Of a DNA stretch of 64,000 nt, positions 33,135 to 45,285 are shown piece after piece. Numbering within the stretch: the stretch's first letter is position 1; every line of letters begins with the position of its first letter. The position numbers were made by a program, and so were the translations under genes. This DNA is from Doryteuthis pealeii (taxonomy: Eukaryota; Mollusca; Cephalopoda; Myopsida; Loliginidae), in contig CM042152.1 of the NCBI GenBank assembly GCA_023376005.1, positions 90,918,508 through 90,982,507 on the forward strand, given 5' to 3'. The notes under the pieces were generated by a model. It was not told the origin of the DNA, did no database searches, and saw only the letters and a list, made by a program, of their open reading frames with translations.

Positions 33135-36100
33135 TAAATAACCCACAAGAGTTGATATACTATTAAAACAATAACAAAGTCGCTTATGATCATATATAAA
33201 AAATAATAGGAAGATCTGGCCTTAAATAACCCACAAGAGTTGATATACTATTAAACAATAACAAAGTCGCTTATGATCATATAGAAAAAAATAATAGGAA
33301 GATTTGGCCTTAAATAACCCACAAGAGTTGATATACTATTAAACAATAACAAAGTCGCTTATGATCATATAGAAAAAAATAATAGGAAGATTTGGCCTTA
33401 AATAACCCACAAGAGTTGATATACTATTAAACAATAACAAAGTCGCTTATGATCATATATAAAAAATAATAGGAAGATCTGGCCTTAAATAACCCACAAG
33501 AGTTGATATACTATTAAACAATAACAAAGTCGCTTATGATCATATAGAAAAAATAATAGGAAGATTGGCCTTAAATAACCCACAAGAGTTGATATACTAT
33601 TAAACAATAACAAAGTCGCTTATGATCATATATAAAAAAATAATAGGAAGATTTGGCCTTAAATAACCACAAGAGTTGATATACTATTAAACAATAACAA
33701 AGTCGCTTATGATCATATAGAAAAAAATAATAGGAAGATTTGGCCTTAAATAACCCACAAGAGTTGATATACTATTAAACAATAACAAAGTCGCTTATGA
33801 TCATATATAAAAAATAATAGGAAGATCTGGCCTTAAATAACCCACAAGAGTTGATATACTATTAAACAATAACAAAGTCGCTTATGATCATATATAAAAA
33901 AATAATAGGAAGATTTGGCCTTAAATAACCCACAAGAGTTGATATACTATTAAACAATAACAAAGTCGCTTATGATCATATATAAAAAATAATAGGAAGA
34001 TCTGGCCTTAAATAACCCACAAGAGTTGATATACTATTAAACAATAACAAAGTCGCTTATGATCATATAGAAAAAAATAATAGGAAGATTTGGCCTTAAA
34101 TAACCCACAAGAGTTGATATACTATTAAACAATAACAAAGTCGCTTATGATCATATATAAAAAATAATAGGAAGATCTGGCCTTAAATAACCCACAAGAG
34201 TTGATATACTATTAAACAATAACAAAGTCGCTTATGATCATATAGAAAAAAATAATAGGAAGATTTGGCCTTAAATAACCCACAAGAGTTGATATACTAT
34301 TAAACAATAACAAAGTCGCTTATGATCATATATAAAAAATAATAGGAAGATCTGGCCTTAAATAACCCACAAGAGTTGATATACTATTAAACAATAACAA
34401 AGTCGCTTATGATCATATATAAAAAATAATAGGAAGATTTGGCCTTAAATAACCCACAAGAGTTGATATACTATTAAACAATAACAAAGTCGCTTATGAT
34501 CATATATAAAAAATAATAGGAAGATCTGGCCTTAAATAACCCACAAGAGTTGATATACTATTAAACAATAACAAAGTCGCTTATGATCATATATAAAAAA
34601 TAATAGGAAGATCTGGCCTTAAATAACCCACAAGAGTTGATATACTATTAAACAATAACAAAGTCGCTTATGATCATATAGAAAAAAATAATAGGAAGAT
34701 TTGGCCTTAAATAACCCACAAGAGTTGATATACTATTAAACAATAACAAAGTCGCTTATGATCATATATAAAAAATAATAGGAAGATCTGGCCTTAAATA
34801 ACCCACAAGAGTTGATATACTATTAAACAATAACAAAGTCGCTTATGATCATATAAAAAAAATAATAGGAAGATTTGGCCTTAAATAACCCACAAGAGTT
34901 GATATACTATTAAACAATAACAAAGTCGCTTATGATCATATATAAAAAATAATAGGAAGATCTGGCCTTAAATAACCCACAAGAGTTGATATACTATTAA
35001 ACAATAACAAAGTCGCTTATGATCATATATAAAAAATAATAGGAAGATCTGGCCTTAAATAACCCACAAGAGTTGATATACTATTAAACAATAACAAAGT
35101 CGCTTATGATCATATAAAAAAATAATAGGAAGATTTGGCCTTAAATAACCCACAAGAGTTGATATACTATTAAACAATAACAAAGTCGCTTATGATCATA
35201 TAAAAAAAATAATAGGAAGATTGGCCTTAAATAACCCACAAGAGTTGATATACTATTAAACAATAACAAAGTCGCTTATGATCATATATAAAAAATAATA
35301 GGAAGATCTGGCCTTAAATAACCCACAAGAGTTGATATACTATTAAACAATAACAAAGTCGCTTATGATCATATAGAAAAAAATAATAGGAAGATTTGGC
35401 CTTAAATAACCCACAAGAGTTGATATACTATTAAACAATAACAAAGTCGCTTATGATCATATAGAAAAAAATAATAGGAAGATTTGGCCTTAAATAACCC
35501 ACAAGAGTTGATATACTATTAAACAATAACAAAGTCGCTTATGATCATATAGAAAAAAATAATAGGAAGATTTGGCCTTAAATAACCCACAAGAGTTGAT
35601 ATACTATTAAACAATAACAAAGTCGCTTATGATCATATATAAAAAATAATAGGAAGATCTGGCCTTAAATAACCCACAAGAGTTGATATACTATTAAACA
35701 ATAACAAAGTCGCTTATGATCATATAGAAAAAAATAATAGGAAGATTTGGCCTTAAATAACCCACAAGAGTTGATATACTATTAAACAATAACAAAGTCG
35801 CTTATGATCATATAGAAAAAAATAATAGGAAGATTTGGCCTTAAATAACCCACAAGAGTTGATATACTATTAAACAATAACAAAGTCGCTTATGATCATA
35901 TATAAAAAATAATAGGAAGATCTGGCCTTAAATAACCCACAAGAGTTGATATACTATTAAACAATAACAAAGTCGCTTATGATCATATAGAAAAAAATAA
36001 TAGGAAGATTTGGCCTTAAATAACCCACAAGAGTTGATATACTATTAAACAATAACAAAGTCGCTTATGATCATATAGAAAAAAATAATAGGAAGATTTG

Positions 36101-37398
36101 GCCTTAAATAACCCACAAGAGTTGATATACTATTAAACAATAACAAAGTCGCTTATGATCATATATAAAAAAATAATAGGAAGATCTGGCCTTAAATAAC
36201 CCACAAGAGTTGATATACTATTAAACAATAACAAAGTCGCTTATGATCATATATAAAAAAATAATAGGAAGATTTGGCCTTAAATAACCCACAAGAGTTG
36301 ATATACTATTAAACAATAACAAAGTCGCTTATGATCATATATAAAAAATAATAGGAAGATCTGGCCTTAAATAACCCACAAGAGTTGATATACTATTAAA
36401 CAATAACAAAGTCGCTTATGATCATATAGAAAAAAAATAATAGGAAGATTTGGCCTTAAATAACCCACAAGAGTTGATATACTATTAAACAATAACAAAG
36501 TCGCTTATGATCATATATAAAAAATAATAGGAAGATCTGGCCTTAAATCACAAGAGTTGATATACTATTAAACAATAACAAAGTCGCTTATGATCATATA
36601 TAAAAAAAACAAAAGCAAGATATTGCCTTAAATAACCCACAAGAGTTGATATACTATTAAACAATAACAAAGTCGCTTATGATCATATAGAAAAAAAATA
36701 ATAGGAAGATCTGGCCTTAAATAACCCACAAGAGTTGATATACTATTAAACAATAACAAAGTCGCTTATGATCATATAGAAAAAAATAATAGGAAGATTT
36801 GGCCTTAAATAACCCACAAGAGTTGATATACTATTAAACAATAACAAAGTCGCTTATGATCATATATAAAAAATAATAGGAAGATCTGGCCTTAAATAAC
36901 CCACAAGAGTTGATATACTATTAAACAATAACAAAGTCGCTTATGATCATATATAAAAAAACAAAAGCAAGATATTGCCTTAAGTAACCCACAACAGTTG
37001 ATATACTATTAAACAATAACAAAGTCGCTTATGATCATATATAAAAAAACAAAAGCAAGATATTGCCTTAAGTAACCCACAACAGTTGATATACTATTAA
37101 ACAATAACAAAGTCGCTTATGATCATATATAAAAAAACAAAAGCAAGATATTGCCTTAAGTAACCCACAACAGTTGATATACTATTAAACAATAACAAAG
37201 TCGCTTATGATCATATATAAAAAAACAAAAGCAAGATATTGCCTTAAGTAACCCACAACAGTTGATATACTATTAAACAATAACAAAGTCGCTTATGATC
37301 ATATATAAAAAAACAAAAGCAAGATATTGCCTTAAGTAACCCACAACAGTTGATATACTATTAAACAATAACAAAGTCGCTTATGATCATATATAACG
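33135..37398 (-). repeat. 87-bp satellite, block 2 (about 49 copies)
   Basis: The plus strand repeats TTAAATAACCCACAAGAG, TTGATATACTATTAAACA, GTCGCTTATGATCATATA and AATAATAGGAAGAT, with period 87-88. Two monomer types (ATCTGGCC with TATATA; ATTTGGCC with TATAGA) often alternate. From about 36945 to the end, and once at 36600, a third type occurs (ACAAAAGCAAGATATTGCC with CCCACAACAG). Copies are otherwise nearly identical. Confidence 0.95.
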
Positions 37399-37944
37399 AA
37401 ACCAAACTTTTTTTCCTTCATCGAAGAAAGTACGAACTGGCCTTGACTTCATTTTGACGTTGTATTTGTTGATTTATTCAATGTTTGGTGATCTTTGATC
37501 ATGTATAATCTTAGCGATCTTCGATCAGAGGTGTTTATGAATTGAAATCTTTATGAATATTGGTCCGGTTTCCGTTTTATCTTCCTTTAAGTGGTTTTAT
37601 GTGTCATATTCGAAGATACTATAATGTTGTTAAGATTTCTCTTCTTTCTTTTTTTATGTGTCTACTTATTGTCTAAAGTAACTTTTCTTTGACATCGTCT
37701 TCTTAACTGCTTTTAAGGCACTTAAAATCACCCGACCTTTTGGCCTTTTTCCCAAACATGATCTGAGATTAAAATAAAAGTGAAGCTAAATCAAAACTTT
37801 GCAATATGAAGTCATATTCAAATGAACAACATGAAAGATAAATCTTCTTTCTACTCAAATGGAGGAAATCATTTTTATCTGTTAATGTTTTTATTATTAT
37901 TTCCAGATATAAAATAAGACATGAGGGATTTTATTTTAATTGAG
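37399..37944. other. No feature recognised
   Basis: AT-rich flank of the array; no repeats or frames of note. Confidence 0.4.
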
Positions 37945-37945
37945 A

Positions 37946-38412
37946 TGATCTATTTAATATTTATTAAAATGTGCTGTTATGTATTTGGAATTATCACAGT
38001 TGTAGATCTATTTAATATTTATTGAAGTGTGCTATTACGTATTTGGAATTATCAGAGTTGTAGATCTATTTAGTATTTATTAAAGAGTGCTGTTATGTAT
38101 TTGGAATTATCACAGTTATAGATCTATTTAATATTTATTAAAATATGCTATTACGTATGTGGAATTATAACAGTTATAGATCTATTTAATATTTATCAAA
38201 GTGTCCTGTTATGTATTTGGATTTGTCACAGTTGTAGATCTATTTAGTATTTATTAAAATGTGCTGTTATGTATTTAGAATTATCACAGTTGTAGATCTA
38301 TTTAATATCTATTAAAATGTGCTGTTATGTATTTGGAATTATCACAGTTGTAGATCTATTTAATATTTATTAAAATGTGCTGTTATGTATTTGGAATTAT
38401 CACAGTTGTAAA
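37946..38412 (+). repeat. 58-bp tandem repeat, 8 copies
   Basis: The unit contains TAGATCTATTTAATATTTAT and GTTATGTATTTGGAATTATC. Unrelated to the 87-bp satellite by eye. Confidence 0.9.
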
Positions 38413-38837
38413 TGAAATAAGAATTTATGGTGGTTCCATCTATAGGAAAAAAGATGTACTGCTTCAACATATACTGAATATTCATTTTGCAAAGAATACA
38501 AAAATATGACACTAGACCTAAAACGGGAGGGAGGAGGTTGGTCTTTTCAATGTAACTTTTAACTTAACTAGTTCCATTCGTGACCCAATTCATACTACAA
38601 TTTTCCATTTACCATAAAACCAATTCGCACTACAATCACCAAAATTTATCAGTCTCTCTATGAAAAACCTTCACCTAATCCCATATTTACATAGTCGTGA
38701 TGGAGGGGATGATTTGATTTATATATACAATTAAAACGAAAAAAAAATTCAGAGAAATAGTCAAATATTCTGTTTAACGCCATGAGATAGAAAGGCGAGA
38801 ATAAGGCTCAATGATTTAACTCATTATAATACTGGCG

Positions 38838-38960
38838 TAGTGGCTAAAGTGTTGGACTGCGACATCGTAAGTAAGTGAGTCGTGTCTATTACGTTCATGT
38901 CCGGAGTAATACCCTTGAGAAAGGTATGAACCCTCTCATTCATGGGTTGAATAGTACTAC
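38838..38960 (+). repeat. SINE-B 5' fragment, diverged
   Basis: The head-like 'ggcgtagtggctaaag' leads into 'gagaaaggtatgaaccc'. Confidence 0.5.
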
Positions 38961-38977
38961 TACTGTTCTGCAGGTAT

Positions 38978-39022
38978 GACTTTGGCATTCAATAACCCAT
39001 GAAGGTTGATATGCTATTAAAC
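38978..39022 (-). repeat. SINE core fragment, satellite-like
   Basis: TTCAATAACCCATG, then GGTTGATATGCTATTAAAC. It shares TATTAAAC and AATAACCCA with the satellite, but keeps GGTTGATATGC of the SINE core. Confidence 0.7.
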
Positions 39023-40019
39023 AAAGAAAGCAAACTACCCCCCTTCCCCCCAAAAAAACAGGTTTTGTAAGCAGCCCAAGTCCAAACAACTATTAAAAGT
39101 ATAGGAATTAAGTGTAGTTTTAACGTTAGTGTCCAAAACTGCTTCTTATAATACGTTAGGGGGGAGTAATAAGTAATTGAGAGTTACTTCCCCTGTTTTA
39201 TTATTACCTCCCCTTTGTGTAAATCTTTGACGTTCTGAGAGTATCTAAACTCCCAGTTAATTGTAAAAGTATTCTAAGTAGAATAAAGTTTTCTCAAGCC
39301 CAACCGTGTGTGTTCGTTTATTATTATAGGAGGCTTCATTGAATCCTGTAACGTAGGTGAACATATATGTGACAAAATCCAAACATAGAGGTACATATAA
39401 CAACAATGCAGACTTTATTGTCTGAGCACATGTAACGTAAAATACAGGACAAAAACAGTTAGGACGAAAGTCTTTAGGAAGTAAGAAAGAGTTCTTATAG
39501 AATCACTTACTGTATATGACCCACCCACGGAGTAAGGGTCTATAAAGGGCTACGTACACACATGGGTACAAGACTATAGTTGGGGGTCAAGGCCCCCCCT
39601 GAAACCTTTATGGACAGAGACACAACTTGTCTAGTGCATCATTGTGGATGCCAGACCAAAGAGAGGCAGGTAGCTTCCCTGGCTGAGCTTAAATACACAG
39701 GTAGTAATGCCATCTCGTGGCAAGTCCTGGTGGCAAGAGAAGATAATCATTTTTCACTTAACTCCATTCCAACAAGAAACTCTGGAAATGTTTGCATCAG
39801 TCTAATCCTTCTGGTGTTACTTTTATGTCCTATAATGTGTGTAGTTTTGAATTATGAAATATTCAGCACAGGGAATGAAATAAGATGATAGGATGGTTCT
39901 ATATCCATCTCAATGTGCGTAGGGCATATGCATTGGTAAGAACTAAAAGATTACGCGATATTTGCTTTTTGAGAAATAAGGAAATATTTTATTTCTCTGA
40001 ATTTTTGAGAAGAGGCTTA
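39023..40019. other. No gene called
   Basis: A 102-residue frame at 39580-39888 has no known motif. About 39360-39570 could be a retroelement terminal region, but I find no second copy. Confidence 0.35.
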
Positions 40020-40585
40020 ATAATTTGTATTTTTGGATTATTCGGACTATTGTCCGCATCTTTATTGTTATCTGTACAACGTTTCGGCCGATGTGCCCTC
40101 TGGCCTCCTTCAGGTATTTTTTGTCGGACTCGGGAACCCCCTCCTCGAACTTGGTAACCGTCTCTTCGAACCCGGGAATCTTCTTGTCAATTGGACATAT
40201 GGCAGAGTGTATATAGGCGTTGAGTTATACGTGATAGTTATCTCTAGGTTGCAGGTTCAATCCTGGTCTAGGGCGACAGTGACATAAAATAATTAACGCA
40301 GATTAACACTTGTATCCAGTCATGGTTAACGGAATGAGAACCGTCTACCTCTGTGGATTGAATAAAGGGTTGGGTTGGAAGTTCCGTGAAGGCTCCCGAT
40401 TACGACAAGGAGGTTATCGTTCGAAGATAGGGTTCTCAAGTTCGAGAAGGGGGTTCTCGAGTTCGAGAAGGTTCCCGAGTCCGACAAGAAATACCTGAAG
40501 AAGACCGGAGTGCACATCTGCCGAAACGTTGTACAGATAACAATAAAGATAAGGAAAATAGTCCGAATAATCCAAACAAGTGAAA
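40020..40585. mobile_element. Inverted-repeat element with hammerhead-like arms
   Basis: The left arm (about 40025-40150) and right arm (about 40470-40580) are inverted. The right arm, plus strand, has CTGAAGA, then a GC-rich region, GAAACGTTGTA: GAAA, a 2-bp helix III and an allowed A17. Helix I is not seen and helix II is weak. The left arm retains GGCC/GGCC for helix II but has CTGAAGG. Same family as 7012-7262. Confidence 0.55.
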
Positions 40586-41034
40586 TATTTTGTTCGATCA
40601 ATAATCCTTACGGGTTGTCATCAGATGTAATATTTGTAAAAGTGGTCGAAATGTTTTTGCTCTGTTTAGATCTGACCTCATGACCTGAAAACTAAATTCA
40701 CATGGCTTTTGGCGTCTTCCGGTGATTTAAAGAACCGAAGATTATAAAGTAAATACACGTTTAATCTTGTTCTGTTTCTGAAAAGTAATGGCTCTCGGCC
40801 AACGGACCACAAATGGGATTGTAGGAATGAAGGGTCAACAGTAACAGTGCCAAATCTCCGGCGAAAGCAGGTGCTGGTCATTGTGCTGAACAAAGGTCAG
40901 GGAAGTTATTGACATTAGCTTTTATTTCCATTTCAGAATATGGAATACAGAATAATAACTGTTAGATTGAAGTTGTCAGCCAAACAATAACGAAATTATT
41001 ACTTATAGTATTGGTCAATACCGACAGTAGCTGT
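40586..41034. other. No feature recognised
   Basis: Short frames only. Confidence 0.4.
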
Positions 41035-41035
41035 A

Positions 41036-41090
41036 CATATTTACCACCCACTCCGCACGAAAAGGATGTGACACAAGTAGGCCACAGTTT
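41036..41090 (-). repeat. SINE-B 3' end fragment
   Basis: TATTTACCACCCACTCCGC and GGATGTGACACAAG. Confidence 0.6.
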
Positions 41091-41149
41091 GAAAACGATT
41101 TTCGTTCAGTTCTGTCGGATGGTTCGATAATCTTTACGTAATGATTAAG

Positions 41150-41195
41150 ATGAAATGACCCACCGAGGTTGATATACCGTAAAACAAAACAGACT
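41150..41195 (-). repeat. SINE-C/Rep-D core fragment
   Basis: AAATGACCCACCGAGG and TTGATATACCGTAAAACA. Confidence 0.7.
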
Positions 41196-41261
41196 GACAC
41201 TTAAAAAAGCCCGGAGGATATAACGGTCGAATTGTAACTATAACAACCAAGATAAGGATAC

Positions 41262-41610
41262 CAGTCCATTTGATGGATTTTAACGGAATGTCAACCTGTC
41301 TGGGGTTATTTTATACCTAGAGGTTGTACGTTTATACTTACAATTTTTGTATAGTCTCTTAATTTTTTTGTACACTGTCATATGATGTCAAGTATTCCTA
41401 CGTAATACAAATAATTTGCAAACAGATCTAATTGAGTAACAGATGGAACCCTAATAAGTGCTACCACACCGAATCAAAGTGGACCTGGGAGTAATAGCAA
41501 TGAAGAGGTACTTCACATTCCCCAGACCTCTAAAACTGGAGCTTCACCCTTAGATATAGTTTAGTATTATGCACAGGACTAATGCCCTTAAAAAGGCATG
41601 GGTCTATCTT
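41262..41610 (+). repeat. Rep-D 5' part, diverged
   Basis: The core is ACGGAATGTCAACC. 'ggaaccctaataagtgctac' and 'tccccagacctctaaaactgg' follow. Confidence 0.65.
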
Positions 41611-41617
41611 ATATCTC

Positions 41618-41840
41618 ACTCACGTGGTATAATGTTTAGCAAGCTAGATTTGTAAACCATTGTGAGTGAGTTCGATTCTCATTGGGAACCCCATACTTCT
41701 GGCCGTGTGCCACATCTAAACTAAGCTTAGTAAATAACTATACATCTCTCAGGTATTGATAAATTACACGGCAGTTGGTTTAGGAGAAAGAATTCAAACC
41801 AGCTGTACTCCGCCTAACAAATTATTTATGGTTGGGTATA
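41618..41840 (+). repeat. tRNA-headed SINE, SINE-B-related
   Basis: A-box-like TGGTATAATGT and B box GTTCGATTCT near 41630-41690. The SINE-B 3' end ('attcaaaccagctgtac') follows. The middle differs from SINE-B. Confidence 0.55.
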
Positions 41841-42711
41841 TACATACATCTGTAAACGCTAAGATTAGTATTTTCTATATTGTTTTCAGATTCTTCGTTT
41901 TTTATTCGTTTTTCAAACTTTTAGTCGATATATTCTTTGAGTTTCCTAAATTGTTTGATAAGTGGTGTTTTCATTATTCCATGGATTTTTCTGACAACCT
42001 TTTTATCTAGGCTCTTTTCTTTTTCATCTTATTATAATGGATATTGTGTGTTTTTCTGTCTGTAACCGAAACTATATCACTACTCAAGTCACAATTCCCT
42101 TTGTTATTTACGTCACATTCTCCATGATTTTATTTTTTATTTAAATCTCAATTATTAATAAAATTGTTTTACATTATTGATACTGATGGCCACATCTATA
42201 TACTAATAATATGCAATTGTATTTATATATATATGACAAAATAGCGGTTTACACTGTGAACATGAAGGCTAATTTGTATATTGATATTAAAAATTTGATT
42301 TTAATAAATATGTGCTCGGTATTATTGATTTCTAATTGTTTGGCTTTACCTTAATGAATATGATCAAAAATCTCGGGGATAAATCTTAAAAGAAATCCAT
42401 TAACAAGAAGAAATAACTGTAACTTTATTCTTTACTTCCTATTTTAACTAAATAGTTAAATTAGGAAAATTTAGCAATGAAAGACAGGAATAATGGAAAA
42501 ATAAGTTTCAGTTGTTCTATCAAAAAAAAAACTTATACCCCCCCTCTATTTCAAATCGTTTTATCTGCATTCTTATTTAGTTTCATTTGCCTTTCTAATC
42601 TAATATAACATTTTATTACATTAAAACTTAAATACTTGCATCCGGAAGGTGCATATATTTGCTAGTTTTCATAACGATCAAGATTAGGACTTCAATTCGA
42701 GCACAACAGAG
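41841..42711. other. No gene; distant dispersed-repeat relative
   Basis: About 42030-42240 weakly resembles the repeat at 13588-13990 (tttctgtctgtaac). The remainder is AT-rich. Confidence 0.35.
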
Positions 42712-43450
42712 AATAATAATATAAATTCAGAGAAAAAATAATTGAGAAAACTTGTTAAATCCCCATGCATTTTCGGAGTTATAATAGTTTGTACCAGTAT
42801 TATTAATTCAGTATTTAAACTAATACTATAATAATGATATTATATTAATATTAATATAATATTAATTTTAATATAATATTAGATATTAATATAATATCAA
42901 ATATATTTAATATATTTTAATATTTTAAATTTTTTTTATGTATTTAATATTTTAATATTAATATAATATTAAAATTAATATATTTTAAAATTATTAATAA
43001 TAATACTATAATAATAATACTATAATAATAGTATTATTATTTTTTTAAATTCGGAGTTAATAATAATGTAAATTCAGAGAAAAATAATTGAGAAAACTTG
43101 TTAAATCCCCATGCATTTTCGGAATTATAATAATTTGTATCTGTATTATTAATTCAGTATTTAAACTAATACTAATAATAATATTATATTAATATTAATA
43201 TAATATTAATTTTAATATAATATTATATATCAATATAATATCAAATATATTTAATATATTTTAATATTTTAAATTTGTTTAATATATCTAATATTTAATA
43301 TTAAGATTAATATATTTTTAAAATAATTAATAATAATACTATAATAATTATTTATAAAAAAAAATATTTTTAAAAAATTCGGAGTTAATAATGTAAATTC
43401 AGACAAAAATAATTTAGAAAACTTGTTAAATCCCCATGCAGTTTCGGAGT
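42712..43450. repeat. About 340-bp tandem repeat, two units plus start of a third
   Basis: 'gaaaacttgttaaatcccc' and 'catgcattttcgga' recur at about 42747, 43093 and 43420. Inside each unit is an array of TAATATTAATATAATATT-like palindromes. Confidence 0.85.
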
Positions 43451-44074
43451 TATAAAATCGTCCATGGCTTATGTAACTAATCCTAACAACTGCCATTAAA
43501 TACACACATACACACAGGAAAACACTCACACAGAGGGACCGAAGTCTAAGGTATGATTAAAGTATCCATTGGATTTATGGTCGATCAGCTTAACTCCTTG
43601 ACGGGTCTACCGTAAATATGAAGCGCAAGGTAATCGGAGAAACGGCCGAGCTGAATGACCCGTCATCACGTTCGCAACAAATGTGCCGCAGACGAATAAG
43701 GTTGAATCATTCATCACTTTGAGTGCAAATCTTCCGTCGATCATTACGTTGCATTAAGCAATAAAACCCGGCGACGAACGCACATAAATTCACGTCTGAT
43801 CGTCTCATTTAAATATTTAAGTTGAGGCCCGGATGTATTGGGCTGAAGAAGGCGGACAATAAGTGAGTGGTTAGACTGCGTTGCGTTCTGATACGTGGAC
43901 GATGGCCACTGACCCGGGGGAAGGGACGGTTAACCAACTCTGTTTACCCTTTTATCAGCCTATGAGTTGTTACTGACAATAACAAAGACTTCGCGGAGGA
44001 GGAGACCTTCCTAAAAGTTCTCGCCCCAACAAAGACAGAAACGAACGAAAACAATGAAACTTACACGCCACTCC
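43451..44074. other. Higher-GC non-repetitive stretch
   Basis: About 43560-44040 is less AT-rich than its surroundings and has no repeat match in the window. No frame or motif recognised. Confidence 0.4.
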
Positions 44075-44075
44075 A

Positions 44076-44310
44076 CATTTTGGACCATATGATTTTTAGG
44101 CACACCTTTTTCATTTCTATTCAGAAGGACATGTTTTTCATTTACACCGTCAAGAGACTATTTTTAGAGTTTTTTTTTTAATTATAAAACTAACTCATAC
44201 CCCTAACCATAACCCCTAACAAACAACCGGATATTGACGGTGTAAATAAAAAACATGTCCTTCTGAATCGAAATCAAAAAGGGGTACCTAAAGGTCATAT
44301 GGTCCCATAT
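44076..44310. mobile_element. Foldback MITE, about 72-bp terminal inverted repeats
   Basis: Outer ends GGACCATATG and CATATGGTCC. Arms share AGAAGGACATGTTTTTCATT and its complement. The centre is T-rich, then CCCTAACCATAACCCC. No coding capacity. Confidence 0.8.
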
Positions 44311-44337
44311 TTTCATCACATACTTCAATACACTAGG

Positions 44338-44490
44338 TTGTTGGTTTGTTTACGGCATATCAACCCTTTTCGAGTCATTTAATGCCGAATCAAGTCATTT
44401 TGAAAAAACAAAGAACTCGGCTTGCTTACAGTACCTGCTGTTACTCAAATGTACTCTTAATTAAGTATTGAACGTGTGTTGTCAATTCAC
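44338..44490 (-). repeat. SINE-C copy, diverged
   Basis: The core GGCATATCAACCC...AATGCC, then 'cagtacctgctgttactca' and a weak 5S-like end (taattaagtattgaacg). Confidence 0.65.
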
Positions 44491-44810
44491 CGTGTATAGA
44501 CTGGCAGACAGGTTAAGTTTTCTATGGTTTTAATTTATATTTTTTTCGGCTAATAAAATAGTTTAAAGGACAATTGATGTTGATGTAATGAATATGTAAA
44601 TACCTAGGTACCCCTCACTATAATCTGATTGGATAGTGTCCACCATAAATATTCGACACTGTGGTGGTACAAGCGCCTACTAGCTTACTAGCAAGACTAC
44701 CACGCCGACTGCTCGGAAGACGTACTTGCTACTACTGCTACTCGACGCACCAGCTTCTATTTACCTACGAGAATATACCTTACTACAACTTCATAATATA
44801 TCCCTTATCA
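44491..44810. other. No feature recognised
   Basis: Non-repetitive sequence left of the tandem motif block. Confidence 0.4.
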
Positions 44811-44814
44811 GATG

Positions 44815-45065
44815 TTTAGCAAGGTTAATCTAACATCCTAAAGGTGAAGGTCGCCTAAGCATGATTAGTCTAACGTATCATAAAGGTGAAGGTCACCTAA
44901 CAAAGAATGGAATTGGTTTCAGTTTATTTTTGTCAGCTTATAAAATAGTTTAAGGGACAATTAATGTTTAGCAAGATTAATCTAACTTACCATAAAGGTG
45001 AAGGTCGCGTTAGCAACGTTAATCTAACTTATCATAAAGGTGAAGGTCACCTATCAGAGAATGAA
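44815..45065 (+). repeat. Four copies of a 48-bp motif with AAGGTGAAGGTC
   Basis: Each copy has 'gttaatctaac' or 'gattagtctaac' and then AAAGGTGAAGGTCRC. They come as two pairs separated by a copy of 'gcttataaaatagtttaa'. The AGGTGA/AGGTCA pattern is a nuclear-receptor-type half-site pair. Confidence 0.8.
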
Positions 45066-45189
45066 AATAATAAATAAATTCAAACACTGTTCCATCGCAT
45101 CTTGTTTTCACCAAGGTGGTCTTGTCACTAGCATGTCACAATGGTTGATGGATAAAAGAGTGGGGAGATGAGGGCATTCTCTCATAACC

Positions 45190-45242
45190 ATTGATTCAAC
45201 GGCATATCAACTTCATATGGGTTATTTAATGCTGAAATTTGA
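45190..45242 (+). repeat. SINE core fragment
   Basis: ACGGCATATCAACTTC and GGGTTATTTAATGC. Confidence 0.7.
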
Positions 45243-45285
45243 TTAATTTGTAAACGTAATTGGTAATTTGCTTGAAGCATTGTTA

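Noticed and set aside
33135..37398. CRISPR-like array
   Set aside because: Whole units repeat at 87 bp without variable spacers, and the context is animal DNA.
44815..45065. CRISPR-like or tRNA cluster
   Set aside because: Four short direct repeats in two pairs with no spacer logic and no tRNA fold.
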